Shown here in pieces: positions 17,833 to 26,902 of a stretch of 64,000 nt of DNA. Positions within the stretch are counted from its first letter, which is position 1, and each line of letters begins with the position of its first letter. The stretch is from Paludibacter sp. (GTDB taxonomy: Bacteria > Bacteroidota > Bacteroidia > Bacteroidales > Paludibacteraceae): assembly GCA_028710415.1 (NCBI GenBank), contig JAQTUE010000017.1, forward strand, positions 62,001-126,000, in the 5' to 3' direction. The position numbers and the translations under genes are program-made. A model generated the notes under the pieces. That model was not told the DNA's origin. It searched no databases and was given only the letters and a program-made list of their open reading frames with translations.

Positions 17833-19233
17833 TTAATAAGAATTCAAGATCACTTCTCCTGTTTCCTCCGGACGTGCAGGCATTTTTACTCCTCCCAGTG
17901 TAACATGATCAAACAGCACATTTTCTACATTCTTCATAATATAGGGAGTCTTGCATTGCCGTAGCGATACATTTTTCAAGGTAATATCCTTTAATGGGTA
18001 TTTATCTATCCCAACCGCATAAAAACCACATTCACCCTAGCGATCCCCTGTAACATTTTCAATCAGGAAGTTCTGGAATAGTGTTGGATAGAACCCTCCC
18101 CTACCGCCATGATAATTCGTTTCAAAACGAATCAGGGCTGAACGGACACTATCACAGGTTATATTCCGGACCCAGACATTCCGAATCCACCCTCCCCTGT
18201 CGGGATTAGATTTAAAATACACACCACTCAACGAATTCTTCACTACCACATTTTCCATAAATACATTTTGTACTCCTGCCGACATTTCACTTCCAATACA
18301 AAGCCCGTTACATTTGGAATTGAATATGCAGTTGCGGATTATTATATTTTCAGTAGGTTGCCCGATACGCCAGCCATCCTGATCCCTCCCGGCTTTAATG
18401 GCAATAGCATCATCCCCTACATTGAAAGTACTGTTTTCAATCAACACATTACGGGTATATTCCGGGTCGCAACCATCGTTATTCAGGTTATTACTGTTTA
18501 TCTCCACACCCCGGACCGTGACATTCGTACAAAACACAGGATGAATCACCCAATATGGGGCATCCTGAATATGTATGTCCTGGATCAGGATATTACTGCA
18601 CCCAATGAGTTCAATCATACCGGGGGGCAGGTTTGACTCCATCCCAAAATTACGCCGGTATACCGGAACCTGGTCTATACCCATTTGTCTCAACAAGTCC
18701 TGGTTTTTTGAGCCCTGTGGTCTCCACGTGGCAAATTCTGTTGATGCATTTCCATTCAGATTCCCCTTGCCGGTAATGGCTATATTTGAAACATGATACC
18801 CATATACCATCGGGGCGTAATTGAACAACTCGGTTCCTTCCCACACGGTCAGGACAAACGGGGTATAGTCTTTGGGATGGGAGCTGAATAGAATCTCAGC
18901 ACCTTCATCCACTTTCAGGTTCACATTGCTCTTCATGATGACAGACCCAGCCACATAATACTTTCCCTTGGGGATAAGCACTATGCCTCCTTGTGCATTA
19001 CTACATGCTGTAATAGCCTTATTGATGGCCTCCCGTGCATCCGTGACACCATCATTCTTTGCCCCGAATTCCGTCACGCTGAAAACATAGTCCGGAAATA
19101 CAGGAGCCACGATATTTGACAATATTTCATTCACACTGACAGGTTGTGCCTGCATAGAGTCGACTGTTAGGAAACTTACTATAGAAACCAGTACAACTAA
19201 AACAATTTTCTTCAAATTTTTCTTTTTTATCAT
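17833..19233 (-). pseudogene. GH28 polygalacturonase-family gene interrupted by an in-frame amber codon
   Basis: The frame starts with a signal peptide (MIKKKNLKKIVLVVLVSIVS) and runs 398 codons through the GH28 landmarks NNDGCDPE and VGDDAIAIKAGRDQ, then NPDRGGW. At 18037-18039 it meets TAG directly after NVTGDR. Beyond the stop the same frame continues for 67 codons with GH28-like beta-helix rungs (GECGFYAVGIDKYPLKDI, then NVENVLFDHVTLGG) and ends in TAA. The full length of about 465 residues equals intact homologues such as the 457-residue GH28 at 6-7 kb. The simplest reading is a nonsense mutation removing the last rungs. A shortened product could still be made because the catalytic Asp pair is upstream. 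Confidence 0.82.
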
Positions 19234-19801
19234 ACAACAATTTTCTATTAGCTATACCCTGATAATGAATTTTCGACTAATATCTGTTTCCTGTTTTGAC
19301 GGTTTTTTCTGTCAATTTCAAAATATGAAAGAAACGGTTAGACCCTTATTCAAAAAGGCCAATCATTTCGGAGTGTTGGATAATGGGCAAATATGGTTAT
19401 CCGCAAAGTGTCCTAATGCTTCAAAAAATCTTGATCAGTACTCACGAAAAGTCTATTGATTCAGTTACAACTTTCTACCAAAATGTCGGAGCTATGCTCT
19501 TTATAAACTTTTCTACTTTAAATCTACCAAAATATTGGAGCTACGCACCTTAATACGGCGTTAAAAAAGGAACAGAGTTCCGACATTTTGGTAGGATTAT
19601 GTTTTGAGAATAAATTAAAAGGGACAGAGTCCCGACATTTTGGTAGAAACAAGAACAAATAAAAAAGATGCTTATGAAACATTCCTACTAACAGGACAGA
19701 ATCTCAGATAGATAAATGCAATAATTTTGGTTTAGGACGTTTTGGGGATAATCAAATAGGCAAATATTAAAGCTAACTTGACACCAAATTATTTCTATAG
19801 A
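19234..19801. other. Intergenic region with nested CTACCAA elements
   Basis: No convincing gene is seen. A 64-codon frame at 19265 has no family signature. About 170 bp in the middle are CTACCAA-ended hairpin elements, listed separately. Confidence 0.6.
19475..19685. repeat. CTACCAA hairpin element nested inside another copy
   Basis: Four element ends occur in order: CTACCAAAATGTCGGAGC, CTACCAAAATATTGGAGC, then GTTCCGACATTTTGGTAG and GTCCCGACATTTTGGTAG. This is one inverted-repeat element inside another. Each right arm has its own hairpin (GGAACAGAGTTCC, GGGACAGAGTCCC). The DNA just beyond (AAGAACAAATAAAAAAGATGC) resembles the outer arm of the copy at 8.9 kb, so the family has conserved outer flanks too. 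Confidence 0.8.
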
Positions 19802-20554
19802 TTATTTTAATGTATATGCTCCCTTCAACTTAAACACAGGGTTATACTCGGGATCCAATACCGTAATTCTATTATCAACGCTATTTGTACACACCGTGAC
19901 ATTTGCTCCATACCCTATGCTGCCTTCCACAAACAAACGTCCGGATATTGCCTGACGGTATCCAACTGTGGGTGTTAATATAAATGATCCTGAATATAAG
20001 ATTTCAGGAAACCAACTCTTTCCAATATATGGTTCCGGGGTATGCAGAATCAGGGTCTGAAATATCAAGGGGAATGAAATGAACCAACCTGAATTCAATT
20101 GAGAATTTCCTTCCTTATACCACTTTTTAGTCCCCTTATACCAACGAGGCTCAACTCCAACCTCCAGCAGAAGCGAATAATTTGTTTTAGTATCAGGTCC
20201 AAACCGTGTGTTAAAATGATCTACCGGATCATAAATTGACCTTAAAACAGGGCTTTGATTTATGACATTATGCAAGCCGGCAGTCAGTAGCAAAGTCCAC
20301 CGGGGAGCAATCCGCTTTTCGTTTAAATAACCCGCATATACCGATAGACTAAATGGCCTGACTGCAAATAATCCAACCTGGTTTAAAAACACCCCATTTG
20401 AATAGGGTATTAATCGTAGCTCAAATCCTTTCAGTGATTCTACTTTCACATCGTCTGACTTCGGGTTGCTGAGGTCTGCTTCTTTCTGTGAATAGATCTT
20501 CGGGCAACCGATATAGAATAGGGCAATTAGAATTAGAATTAGAATCTGTTTCAT
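19802..20554 (-). CDS. Predicted outer-membrane or secreted beta-barrel protein, function unknown
   Basis: A 250-residue protein with a hydrophobic N-terminus (MKQILILILIALFYIGC) ending in a possible lipobox cysteine or a signal peptidase I site at YSQ. The rest alternates hydrophobic and polar residues with many aromatic girdle positions (RWTLLLTAGLHN, YSLLLEVGVEPRWY). It has a terminal strand ending in KLKGAYTLK, as in small Bacteroidota outer-membrane barrels. No named family is recognised. A 331-bp gap separates it from the outer-membrane receptor gene upstream on the same strand. Confidence 0.6.
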   Translation of the reverse strand: MKQILILILIALFYIGCPKIYSQKEADLSNPKSDDVKVESLKGFELRLIPYSNGVFLNQVGLFAVRPFSLSVYAGYLNEKRIAPRWTLLLTAGLHNVINQSPVLRSIYDPVDHFNTRFGPDTKTNYSLLLEVGVEPRWYKGTKKWYKEGNSQLNSGWFISFPLIFQTLILHTPEPYIGKSWFPEILYSGSFILTPTVGYRQAISGRLFVEGSIGYGANVTVCTNSVDNRITVLDPEYNPVFKLKGAYTLK

Positions 20555-20819
20555 AAAGATAATTTAGGCCTTTGAAGTAAAAAGATTTACCGATTGCCAC
20601 ATGTTGTGCTCAATAAAGTGTTCAAAAATACAACAATCTATTGTTTCTCCAAATTATTTTTAAAAAGATCATCCCAACCTGTTGAATTAAAATCCTCGGG
20701 GTAATTATCGTGAATATTTATATCGTGAATATTTAGCTTCTTTCATTTTGATCTGAATTGTCCTGTAATTTGTTTACTCCATTGATTGATATTGTTTTCT
20801 TCTTTCTATCTAACTTCCT

Positions 20820-20880
20820 TTCATAACTACCTACTACCAACTACACACTACCTACTACCTACTACCTACTACCTACTAAT
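20820..20880. repeat. CTACCTA tandem repeat
   Basis: A short run of CTACCTACTA-type units ending just before the stop codon of the receptor gene. The rest of the 331-bp gap shows nothing recognisable. Confidence 0.75.
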
Positions 20881-20885
20881 TCTAA

Positions 20886-23342
20886 TTACTGGCCGCCACC
20901 ACCCGATTGGCCTCCCCCGCCTTTGACATCATCATTCGTGATGGTTCTTTCTACCTTCTTTATCTGGTTCTTCAATTCCCCGAACCGGTAACTTACAGAC
21001 AATCCAAAGGTACGAACTGCATAGGTTGTCGAATTATTCAACCGGTAGTCAGCTGTTTGTCTGACACTGGCATATTTTGTTGTTTCATTAAATGGATTCC
21101 GGGCGTTTATCGAGATATTCAGTTTTTTCTTCAGGAAATCACGATTCAGTGTCAACCCATAATAATAAAACCCTGAACGTTGTCCCTGCAACATTATTGT
21201 TGGGGAATAATAACCCCCATTAATACTTAGTTTAATTTCAACGGGCAATGTAAACTGTCCGCCACCTGAAACTGAGAAATTAATCCCTTTGTTATTCATT
21301 CCGCTATTATCGTTTGTGTTCAAGGCTGTATATCCAACATTGCTGTTCAGGTTTATTCTGATGGATTTATTCGGCTGCCAATTGCCATATAGCGATAAAC
21401 CGGCATTTTGATTTGAGCCAATATTCTTATAAGTATTGTAAACAACGCTGTCATTTAATGATTTGCTTACCCTATCAATGAAATTGTTGGTAAAAGAAGT
21501 AAACAGGCTGGTATTGATATTCAATTTTGGTGTAATATAGCTGTAATTCAATGAAATTGAATGGTTAACTTCAGGAATTAAATCAGGATTCCCCTGTGTA
21601 ATTGAAAACGGATTTGAATTATCCACAAATGGATTCAGATACCAGATACCCGGCCTGCTGATACGTTGGTTGTAACTTAATCGCAGGTTGGTTGTTTCAC
21701 TAAACTTATACGATATGCTCACCGAAGGCACCCAGTTGTGGAAACTGACATGAAAGTTAGTATCGGTCAAAATGATAGTCGAACCGGTTCGTTCGTATCG
21801 AAGTCCAGCTTTAAAACTCAGCTTCTTTAATTTCAGGGTATAACTGCTATAGGCTCCCAATATGTTTTGGGTCTGGTTCAGGTTGTTAACAGGTATGTTG
21901 GGCGTAGGCTCCCATTGTTGCGTTGAGTCATTCTGCAGCAGGTAGGTATTTACACTATTATTCAATCGCAAAATGTATTTTGCCCCCATTTCCACGACAT
22001 GCATTTTATTAAATGGTTCGGTATAATCTGCCTGAAAGGTATGTTCATCACCTTTGGCATCAAAAAGGATATGCTGGTTGTAATTCCGGTAATTCTTCAC
22101 CCCCGTCAGATCGGAATAATTATCGTTGTTATTTGGTGTGCGGCTCAATTTGTACGACAAGGTCAAAAGCTGATCCGGTTTTTTAAAGGAACGTTGATAA
22201 TCCAACGACATATCAATTCCACCCCATCCGTCATTACCCCGGGTATATTGATTAAAAGCCGAAAGTGTATCCCTGTTTGCGTTTAGTGTGTACGTATTTC
22301 CATGATCGTTGCTTGTTCCGCCACCGGCATACCCACCCATGGTAAAACTTACCAGGTTCAGGGAATCAAATTCGTAACTTGCTTCTATGTTTCCATAATA
22401 AAACTTATACCTTGAATCTGAATTTGCATCCTGCAGGATATATTTCGATGAGAGTGAATTAAAATTCTCTTTCTCACTTACAAAAAGCTGATTCGCATAA
22501 TGCTGCGAATTATAATTCAAATTAGTAGTCAACCCGAATTTACCTATCTTAGTGGACAGGTACAGTCCTCCATTATAGCCCCCTTTTGAATCAGCGCCTC
22601 CGCGTACCGTCCCGGTGAGTCCGTTCAGAGAATGATCGGTTACGATATTGATAATGCCTCCCAGTCCTTCTGCATCATACTTAGCCCCGGGCTCGGTAAT
22701 GACTTCAATGCTTTTGATGCTTGAAGCAGGAATGCTCTTCAACACCTGTGACGGATTATTGGCGGTCATGCCCGAAGCCTTGCCATTCATATAGATTTTG
22801 AAGTTGGACGAGCCCTTCAGTTGGATTTTATCATCCCCATCCACCGTTACTAAAGGCACTTTTCTCAGCATATCCAACGTATTTGATGATTGCGCTTCCG
22901 GGTCAGACTTCATATCATAGGTTATCTTATCCAGCTCCACCTTGACCAACGGCTTGAGCGCTGTTACTGTCACCTCGGATAAATTCTTACTCGCCGAAGC
23001 CATTGTTATTTTACCCATACTCAGGGTCTTTTGTTCCGGTACAATGGTGATAGTGCGGGTCTGTTTTGCCATACCCACCGACTCGAAACTGATCCGGTAA
23101 TCCCCGGTCTTAGTCATTGCCAGTTCAAATTCCCCTTTTACACCCGATGCAATACGTTTCAGATATACTTCCGGTTTTTCAACGGCTGCTATTGAAATAG
23201 TAACATACGGAATGGTCTCCTTCGAGATAGAATCCAGCACCAGGCCTTTTACCGTACAGTTTTGGTTTGGTGCAACCTGTGAGAAAGCAATAGGCATAAA
23301 CAGGCAAAAAATAAAAGCAATCAATAACGCTCTTTTATTCAT
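20886..23342 (-). CDS. TonB-dependent receptor-type outer-membrane protein (OMP_b-brl_3 family)
   Basis: An 818-residue protein. A signal peptide is followed by a carboxypeptidase-regulatory-like domain (residues ~27-110), a TonB-type plug (~125-235, with SIEVITEPGAKYDAEG and GIINIVTD) and a large C-terminal barrel of the class called outer membrane protein beta-barrel family. The tail is glycine-rich (GGGGQSGGGGQ). Such proteins occur widely in Bacteroidota and most have no known substrate. No SusD partner is adjacent, so glycan uptake is not supported. A two-component system starts about 1.2 kb away on the other strand; a regulatory link is possible but unproven. Confidence 0.85.
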   Translation of the reverse strand: MNKRALLIAFIFCLFMPIAFSQVAPNQNCTVKGLVLDSISKETIPYVTISIAAVEKPEVYLKRIASGVKGEFELAMTKTGDYRISFESVGMAKQTRTITIVPEQKTLSMGKITMASASKNLSEVTVTALKPLVKVELDKITYDMKSDPEAQSSNTLDMLRKVPLVTVDGDDKIQLKGSSNFKIYMNGKASGMTANNPSQVLKSIPASSIKSIEVITEPGAKYDAEGLGGIINIVTDHSLNGLTGTVRGGADSKGGYNGGLYLSTKIGKFGLTTNLNYNSQHYANQLFVSEKENFNSLSSKYILQDANSDSRYKFYYGNIEASYEFDSLNLVSFTMGGYAGGGTSNDHGNTYTLNANRDTLSAFNQYTRGNDGWGGIDMSLDYQRSFKKPDQLLTLSYKLSRTPNNNDNYSDLTGVKNYRNYNQHILFDAKGDEHTFQADYTEPFNKMHVVEMGAKYILRLNNSVNTYLLQNDSTQQWEPTPNIPVNNLNQTQNILGAYSSYTLKLKKLSFKAGLRYERTGSTIILTDTNFHVSFHNWVPSVSISYKFSETTNLRLSYNQRISRPGIWYLNPFVDNSNPFSITQGNPDLIPEVNHSISLNYSYITPKLNINTSLFTSFTNNFIDRVSKSLNDSVVYNTYKNIGSNQNAGLSLYGNWQPNKSIRINLNSNVGYTALNTNDNSGMNNKGINFSVSGGGQFTLPVEIKLSINGGYYSPTIMLQGQRSGFYYYGLTLNRDFLKKKLNISINARNPFNETTKYASVRQTADYRLNNSTTYAVRTFGLSVSYRFGELKNQIKKVERTITNDDVKGGGGQSGGGGQ

Positions 23343-23588
23343 AATAGTAGTTTAAAAGTAAGTAACTGGAGGCAGGAAAGATAAATCTGAAATGGGTGTT
23401 TAAAAAAAAATAATTCAATATCTTTTTTAAACGCCACAAATGTATTGAATTAACATTGTGAATACGGTTATTTAATTAAATTATTGTCTTTATTTCTTTT
23501 TATTTTAAGTATATTCAGATTTCACCTTTTCAATTTGCTTTTTCCGTTCATTGCCGGGGTTTATTTTTCTATTCTAAAAAATCGGAAA

Positions 23589-23849
23589 CTAAGTAGTTGG
23601 AACAATATATAGTCCTGTTTTATTTCTTGAAAAATACTACTAAAGAGCTTTTCTAAATAAGGGAATAAGGGTTTTAATATGTGGGAATTATGTTTTATAC
23701 GAAGGGTTAATGTCTAAATATAAGGGTTTTGAATTAAAAATCTTATTTTTATTTTTTACCCCTTAGTAGAAATATTAAGCAAAAAAATCTAACCCTTATT
23801 CCCTTATTTAAATTAAAATAATACGACATTATTTAGTTTCTAGTACTTA
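23589..23849 (-). repeat. Nested-hairpin intergenic element, copy 3 (short form)
   Basis: A complete 261-bp copy in reverse orientation. The ends are TAAGTAGTTGGAAC and, reverse-complemented, TAAGTACTAGAAAC, which pair over most of 14 bp. The inner arms AAATAAGGGAATAAGGG and CCCTTATTCCCTTATTT are perfect. It lacks the ~23-bp insert of copies 1 and 2. Confidence 0.88.
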
Positions 23850-24006
23850 TTTAATTGATAATGCATATATGATGGTGTAATTATAAGATTCCACTTTTAC
23901 CTGTATTGATTTTTTTTAATGTCAGGATTGAATTCATCTGTTTGGAAGGTAAAATTGAGTTTCAATCTCCTATAGGTTTTCATAAGTTGATCATTCATTT
24001 AGAATA

Positions 24007-24124
24007 AAAGCGGTACAGTCAATAAAATTACGAAATTAATTTGTCTGGTTTTGAATTATCAGTTTAGGTTAAAAAGACAAATCTCTATTGGTTCACTACA
24101 CCACATTTTTTACTGTACCGCTTT
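24007..24124. repeat. 118-bp inverted-repeat element with nested stem
   Basis: The outer 13-bp ends are a perfect inverted repeat (AAAGCGGTACAGT against ACTGTACCGCTTT). An inner perfect 8-bp pair, ATTTGTCT (24039) against AGACAAAT (24075), is nested within. No coding potential is seen. It may be a short MITE or an RNA structure, and no second copy was noticed in the window. Confidence 0.65.
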
Positions 24125-24463
24125 CTGTTTCTGTACTGTTGTCAATTGATTAACAAATCAATTGATTAACAAAGTCTGTATTCTTACGAATAATAAATTA
24201 CTAATTTTAAATTTTCATACGATCATAAATCAGGAAGATTCCGGACTTAAATTAGAAGACTCCACCTATGACATTCTTTTATTTCTTTTTGCATTCAATA
24301 TTAGACTTCTCTTAAAGGTGTTTTTTTAAAACCTATATCATTTTGACCGTGTATTTTCAGTACTTAAGATTAAGATTTTTAAGACGGTGCAATATTATAC
24401 TATTAATATTTAACTGATTCTAATTTTTTTCTCATTTGATTCTAATATTTTTCTAATATTTCG

Positions 24464-24471
24464 TACTTTTG
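24464..24471 (+). promoter_or_regulatory. Probable -7 promoter element of the two-component operon
   Basis: TACTTTTG matches the Bacteroidota -7 consensus TAnnTTTG exactly, 50 bp before the kinase start. A TTTG occurs 25 bp upstream, somewhat farther than usual for the -33 element. Confidence 0.55.
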
Positions 24472-24521
24472 ACGTTAAATAATGCGAGAAAATAGATATT
24501 TTAAATCAAATAAAGGAAACA

Positions 24522-25895
24522 ATGCAAAAAAGGAGCCTGTTTTTAAATACTTTCAGAATTTGGTTTATTACTTTTTTCTCCGTGATATGTATCCTGCTGA
24601 TACTTGGTTCGCAGGCTTATATTATCTACGACAACTACAAACTTACCCGCAAGTCCTTAATCCGCGAATCGGATGCCATCCTGGAAACTGCCTTCCGAAA
24701 AGACCTGAGTATAAGACATAAAACGTTTAAACATTTACGCAAGGAAGATGACATTATAGCTCCACCACCTCAGACAGCAAAAAATACAATTAAAGTCGAT
24801 ATGAGCAAATACAATGACCTGGGAAATAATACCCTGGGCACGATTGATTTGGCTATTAATTATGTTGTCGGCACATTGGTTCCTTTAAATTTAAACCGAT
24901 TGGATAGTATAACCGGAACTATCCTAAAGGCACGGGGTATTAATTCAACTTATACGGTAAATATCATTGACCCAATATCAAATAAAGTATTAGCGGAATC
25001 AAAAAAAGGTATGAAGGGATCTGTATTTGTCATTCATTCAAAAATACTTTTAATTGATTTTCAACGGAATAAATCCCTGCAGTTGTTGCTGATTAATCCT
25101 TTTACAAGTATTTTTAAACGAATGGGGATCTTGCTCATTACATCTTTCCTGCTTTCACTCTTCTGCTTCTATGCTCTTTGGTTTTTGTTCCGTACATTGG
25201 CCCGTCAGAAGAAACTGATTGAAATAAAGAATGAATTCTTCGGACATACCGCCCATGAACTGAAACGTCCGGTGGCTCATTTACACATGGCATTGGAAGC
25301 ATTGTCAAATCCGGCCATAGATGAAAACAAGCTTAAAAAGGAACGGTATCTGGCTATTTCAAAAGATGCAACCAGGGATATGTCCGAGAAAATTACCATG
25401 ATTATGACTCTCTCCATGGCTGAAGAGGGTGTATTCAACCTGAATTACAGCGAATTTGATATAAACTCTGTAATAACTGATTTACGGGAAAAGTTCATGG
25501 CATTATCGGATAAAAAGATTGCTATCCAATTTGAAAACCAAGATGAGAAAGTTATTGTCAGGGCCGACAGGGACCATATTTCCCAAACCATTGCCAACCT
25601 GATAGACAATGCTATCCGTTATTCAAAGGAATCGGTACAAATCCTTATCACGACTCAAAAGATCAAAAAAACACTGGTACTACTCGTAAAAGATAACGGC
25701 ATAGGCATTAAGCCTGAAAAGATCAATCAGGTATTCGAAAAATATGTCCGTTTAAATCCGGAAGCAGGTTCACCTGCCGGATTCGGCATAGGGTTGAGTT
25801 ATGTGAAAGCAGTCGTTGATAAACATTCCGGTAGAATTGAACTGAAGAGTGAAGTTTCAATAGGAAGTGAATTTATTCTTTATTTGCCTGTATGA
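24522..25895 (+). CDS. Sensor histidine kinase
   Basis: A 457-residue inner-membrane kinase. One transmembrane helix lies near residues 9-31 and another near 197-220, enclosing a ~165-residue periplasmic sensor domain of no recognised family. The HisKA domain has GHTAHELKRP with phospho-acceptor His245. The ATPase part shows the N box (NLIDNAIRYS), G1 (DNGIGI), F box (FEKYVR) and G2 (GFGIGLSYV). Its stop overlaps the start of the response regulator by 4 bp, so the two are translationally coupled. The signal sensed is unknown. An alternative start 40 bp upstream is in another frame and is not part of this gene. Confidence 0.92.
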   Translation: MQKRSLFLNTFRIWFITFFSVICILLILGSQAYIIYDNYKLTRKSLIRESDAILETAFRKDLSIRHKTFKHLRKEDDIIAPPPQTAKNTIKVDMSKYNDLGNNTLGTIDLAINYVVGTLVPLNLNRLDSITGTILKARGINSTYTVNIIDPISNKVLAESKKGMKGSVFVIHSKILLIDFQRNKSLQLLLINPFTSIFKRMGILLITSFLLSLFCFYALWFLFRTLARQKKLIEIKNEFFGHTAHELKRPVAHLHMALEALSNPAIDENKLKKERYLAISKDATRDMSEKITMIMTLSMAEEGVFNLNYSEFDINSVITDLREKFMALSDKKIAIQFENQDEKVIVRADRDHISQTIANLIDNAIRYSKESVQILITTQKIKKTLVLLVKDNGIGIKPEKINQVFEKYVRLNPEAGSPAGFGIGLSYVKAVVDKHSGRIELKSEVSIGSEFILYLPV

Positions 25896-26605
25896 AAAAA
25901 ATACTGTTAATCGAAGACGATGCCAACCTGGCTTTTATGATGACCGATGGATTGGAAAGGGAAGGTTTCAAAGTACATCATATCAGCAGCGGGGAAGAAT
26001 TGTTAGCAGGGATGCATGAATTTAATCTGTTTCCACCTGACATTGTTTTGTTGGATGTCAATCTAAACGGAGCCTTGAATGGTTTTGACATTAGCAGTAT
26101 GATCCGGGATAAAAGCCAGGTGCCCATCATATTTACCACCGCACGAACCCAGATTGAAGATATTCAGCAAGGATTTAAGGCTGGCAACGTCGACTATCTC
26201 AAGAAACCATTTGGAATCAGGGAACTGATTTTACGGATAAACGAACTGTTATCCCGTCAGGTTATTCCAACAAGGCATAGCAGTCCTAGCCTTAAAAACG
26301 ATCAAACATATCAACTGGGAGACTATCACTTTCTCACAGCTGAAAACATCCTGTTCTATTTTGATGAAAAAATTCATTTGCCTAAAAACGAATGTACTTT
26401 CCTTAAATTATTATGCCAGAATATGGATCAGGTAGTGATCAAAAATGACATATTAGGCTCAATATGGTTAGATGAAGACCTGAAACAAAAGGAACCCTCC
26501 ATGAATAACATTCTGTCTTCCCTAAGATCCAAATTAAACAGGGATAAGCGCATTGAAATTCAAACAATTCCTAAAACAGGATACAAACTAATTATTACTA
26601 AATAA
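25892..26605 (+). CDS. OmpR-family response regulator
   Basis: A 237-residue regulator with a receiver domain (residues 1-120; acidic pair in IEDDAN, phospho-acceptor Asp55 in LLDVNL, switch Thr in FTTAR and Lys in KKPFG). A winged-helix DNA-binding domain follows (about 135-236, ending IQTIPKTGYKLII). It should be phosphorylated by the kinase encoded immediately upstream, with which it overlaps by four bases. Its targets are not evident. The nearby outer-membrane receptor is a candidate only by position. Confidence 0.93.
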   Translation: MKKILLIEDDANLAFMMTDGLEREGFKVHHISSGEELLAGMHEFNLFPPDIVLLDVNLNGALNGFDISSMIRDKSQVPIIFTTARTQIEDIQQGFKAGNVDYLKKPFGIRELILRINELLSRQVIPTRHSSPSLKNDQTYQLGDYHFLTAENILFYFDEKIHLPKNECTFLKLLCQNMDQVVIKNDILGSIWLDEDLKQKEPSMNNILSSLRSKLNRDKRIEIQTIPKTGYKLIITK

Positions 26606-26698
26606 TGATACCTGTCTTTTCAGGTTTCTCTCTTGACCGACATGTAAACAATCTGAATAACAGAGGAAACCAGGTCATTTAGTTGAGATTTATTAAAC

Positions 26699-26735
26699 AA
26701 AAAAGGTGGAATAATTAGTTCCACCTTTTTTATTT
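26699..26735 (+). terminator. Rho-independent terminator of the two-component operon
   Basis: AAAAAGGTGGAA and TTCCACCTTTTT form a strong hairpin followed by TTTATTT, about 95 bp after the response regulator stop. The stem is symmetrical enough to act in both directions. Confidence 0.85.
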
Positions 26736-26769
26736 AACTGCTTATCATCCAATTTTAATCCATATACAT

Positions 26770-26902
26770 TGGCTCCTGGTTCTTGCTTCTTGCTTCTTGC
26801 TTCTTGTCTCTTGCCTCTTGGCTCTTGGCTCTTGGTTCTAGCTTCTTGCCTCTTGCTTCTTGCCTCTTACCTCTTGCCTCTTGGCTCTTGGTTCTTGGTT
26901 CT
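26770..26902. repeat. CTTCTTG / CTCTTGG heptamer repeat
   Basis: About eighteen units of a 7-bp word (CTTCTTG, CCTCTTG, GCTCTTG) run up to the 3' end of the porU-like gene. A small frame through it encodes only leucine/serine-rich repeats and is not taken as a gene. Confidence 0.85.

Larger units (their letters stand above)
23343..24521. other. Long intergenic region with two hairpin elements
   Basis: Nearly 1.2 kb without a recognisable gene. It contains a nested-hairpin element (23589-23849), an inverted-repeat element (24007-24124) and, at its right end, the promoter of the sensor kinase gene. Confidence 0.7.

Noticed and set aside
18037-18039. Recoding of TAG as pyrrolysine or another amino acid
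   Set aside because: Nothing suggests recoding: no hairpin or other signal was noticed, and GH28 enzymes do not need such a residue. A nonsense mutation is simpler.
19265-19459. 64-codon frame between the broken GH28 gene and the repeats
   Set aside because: No hydrophobic signal pattern typical of secretion and no known family; could be chance.
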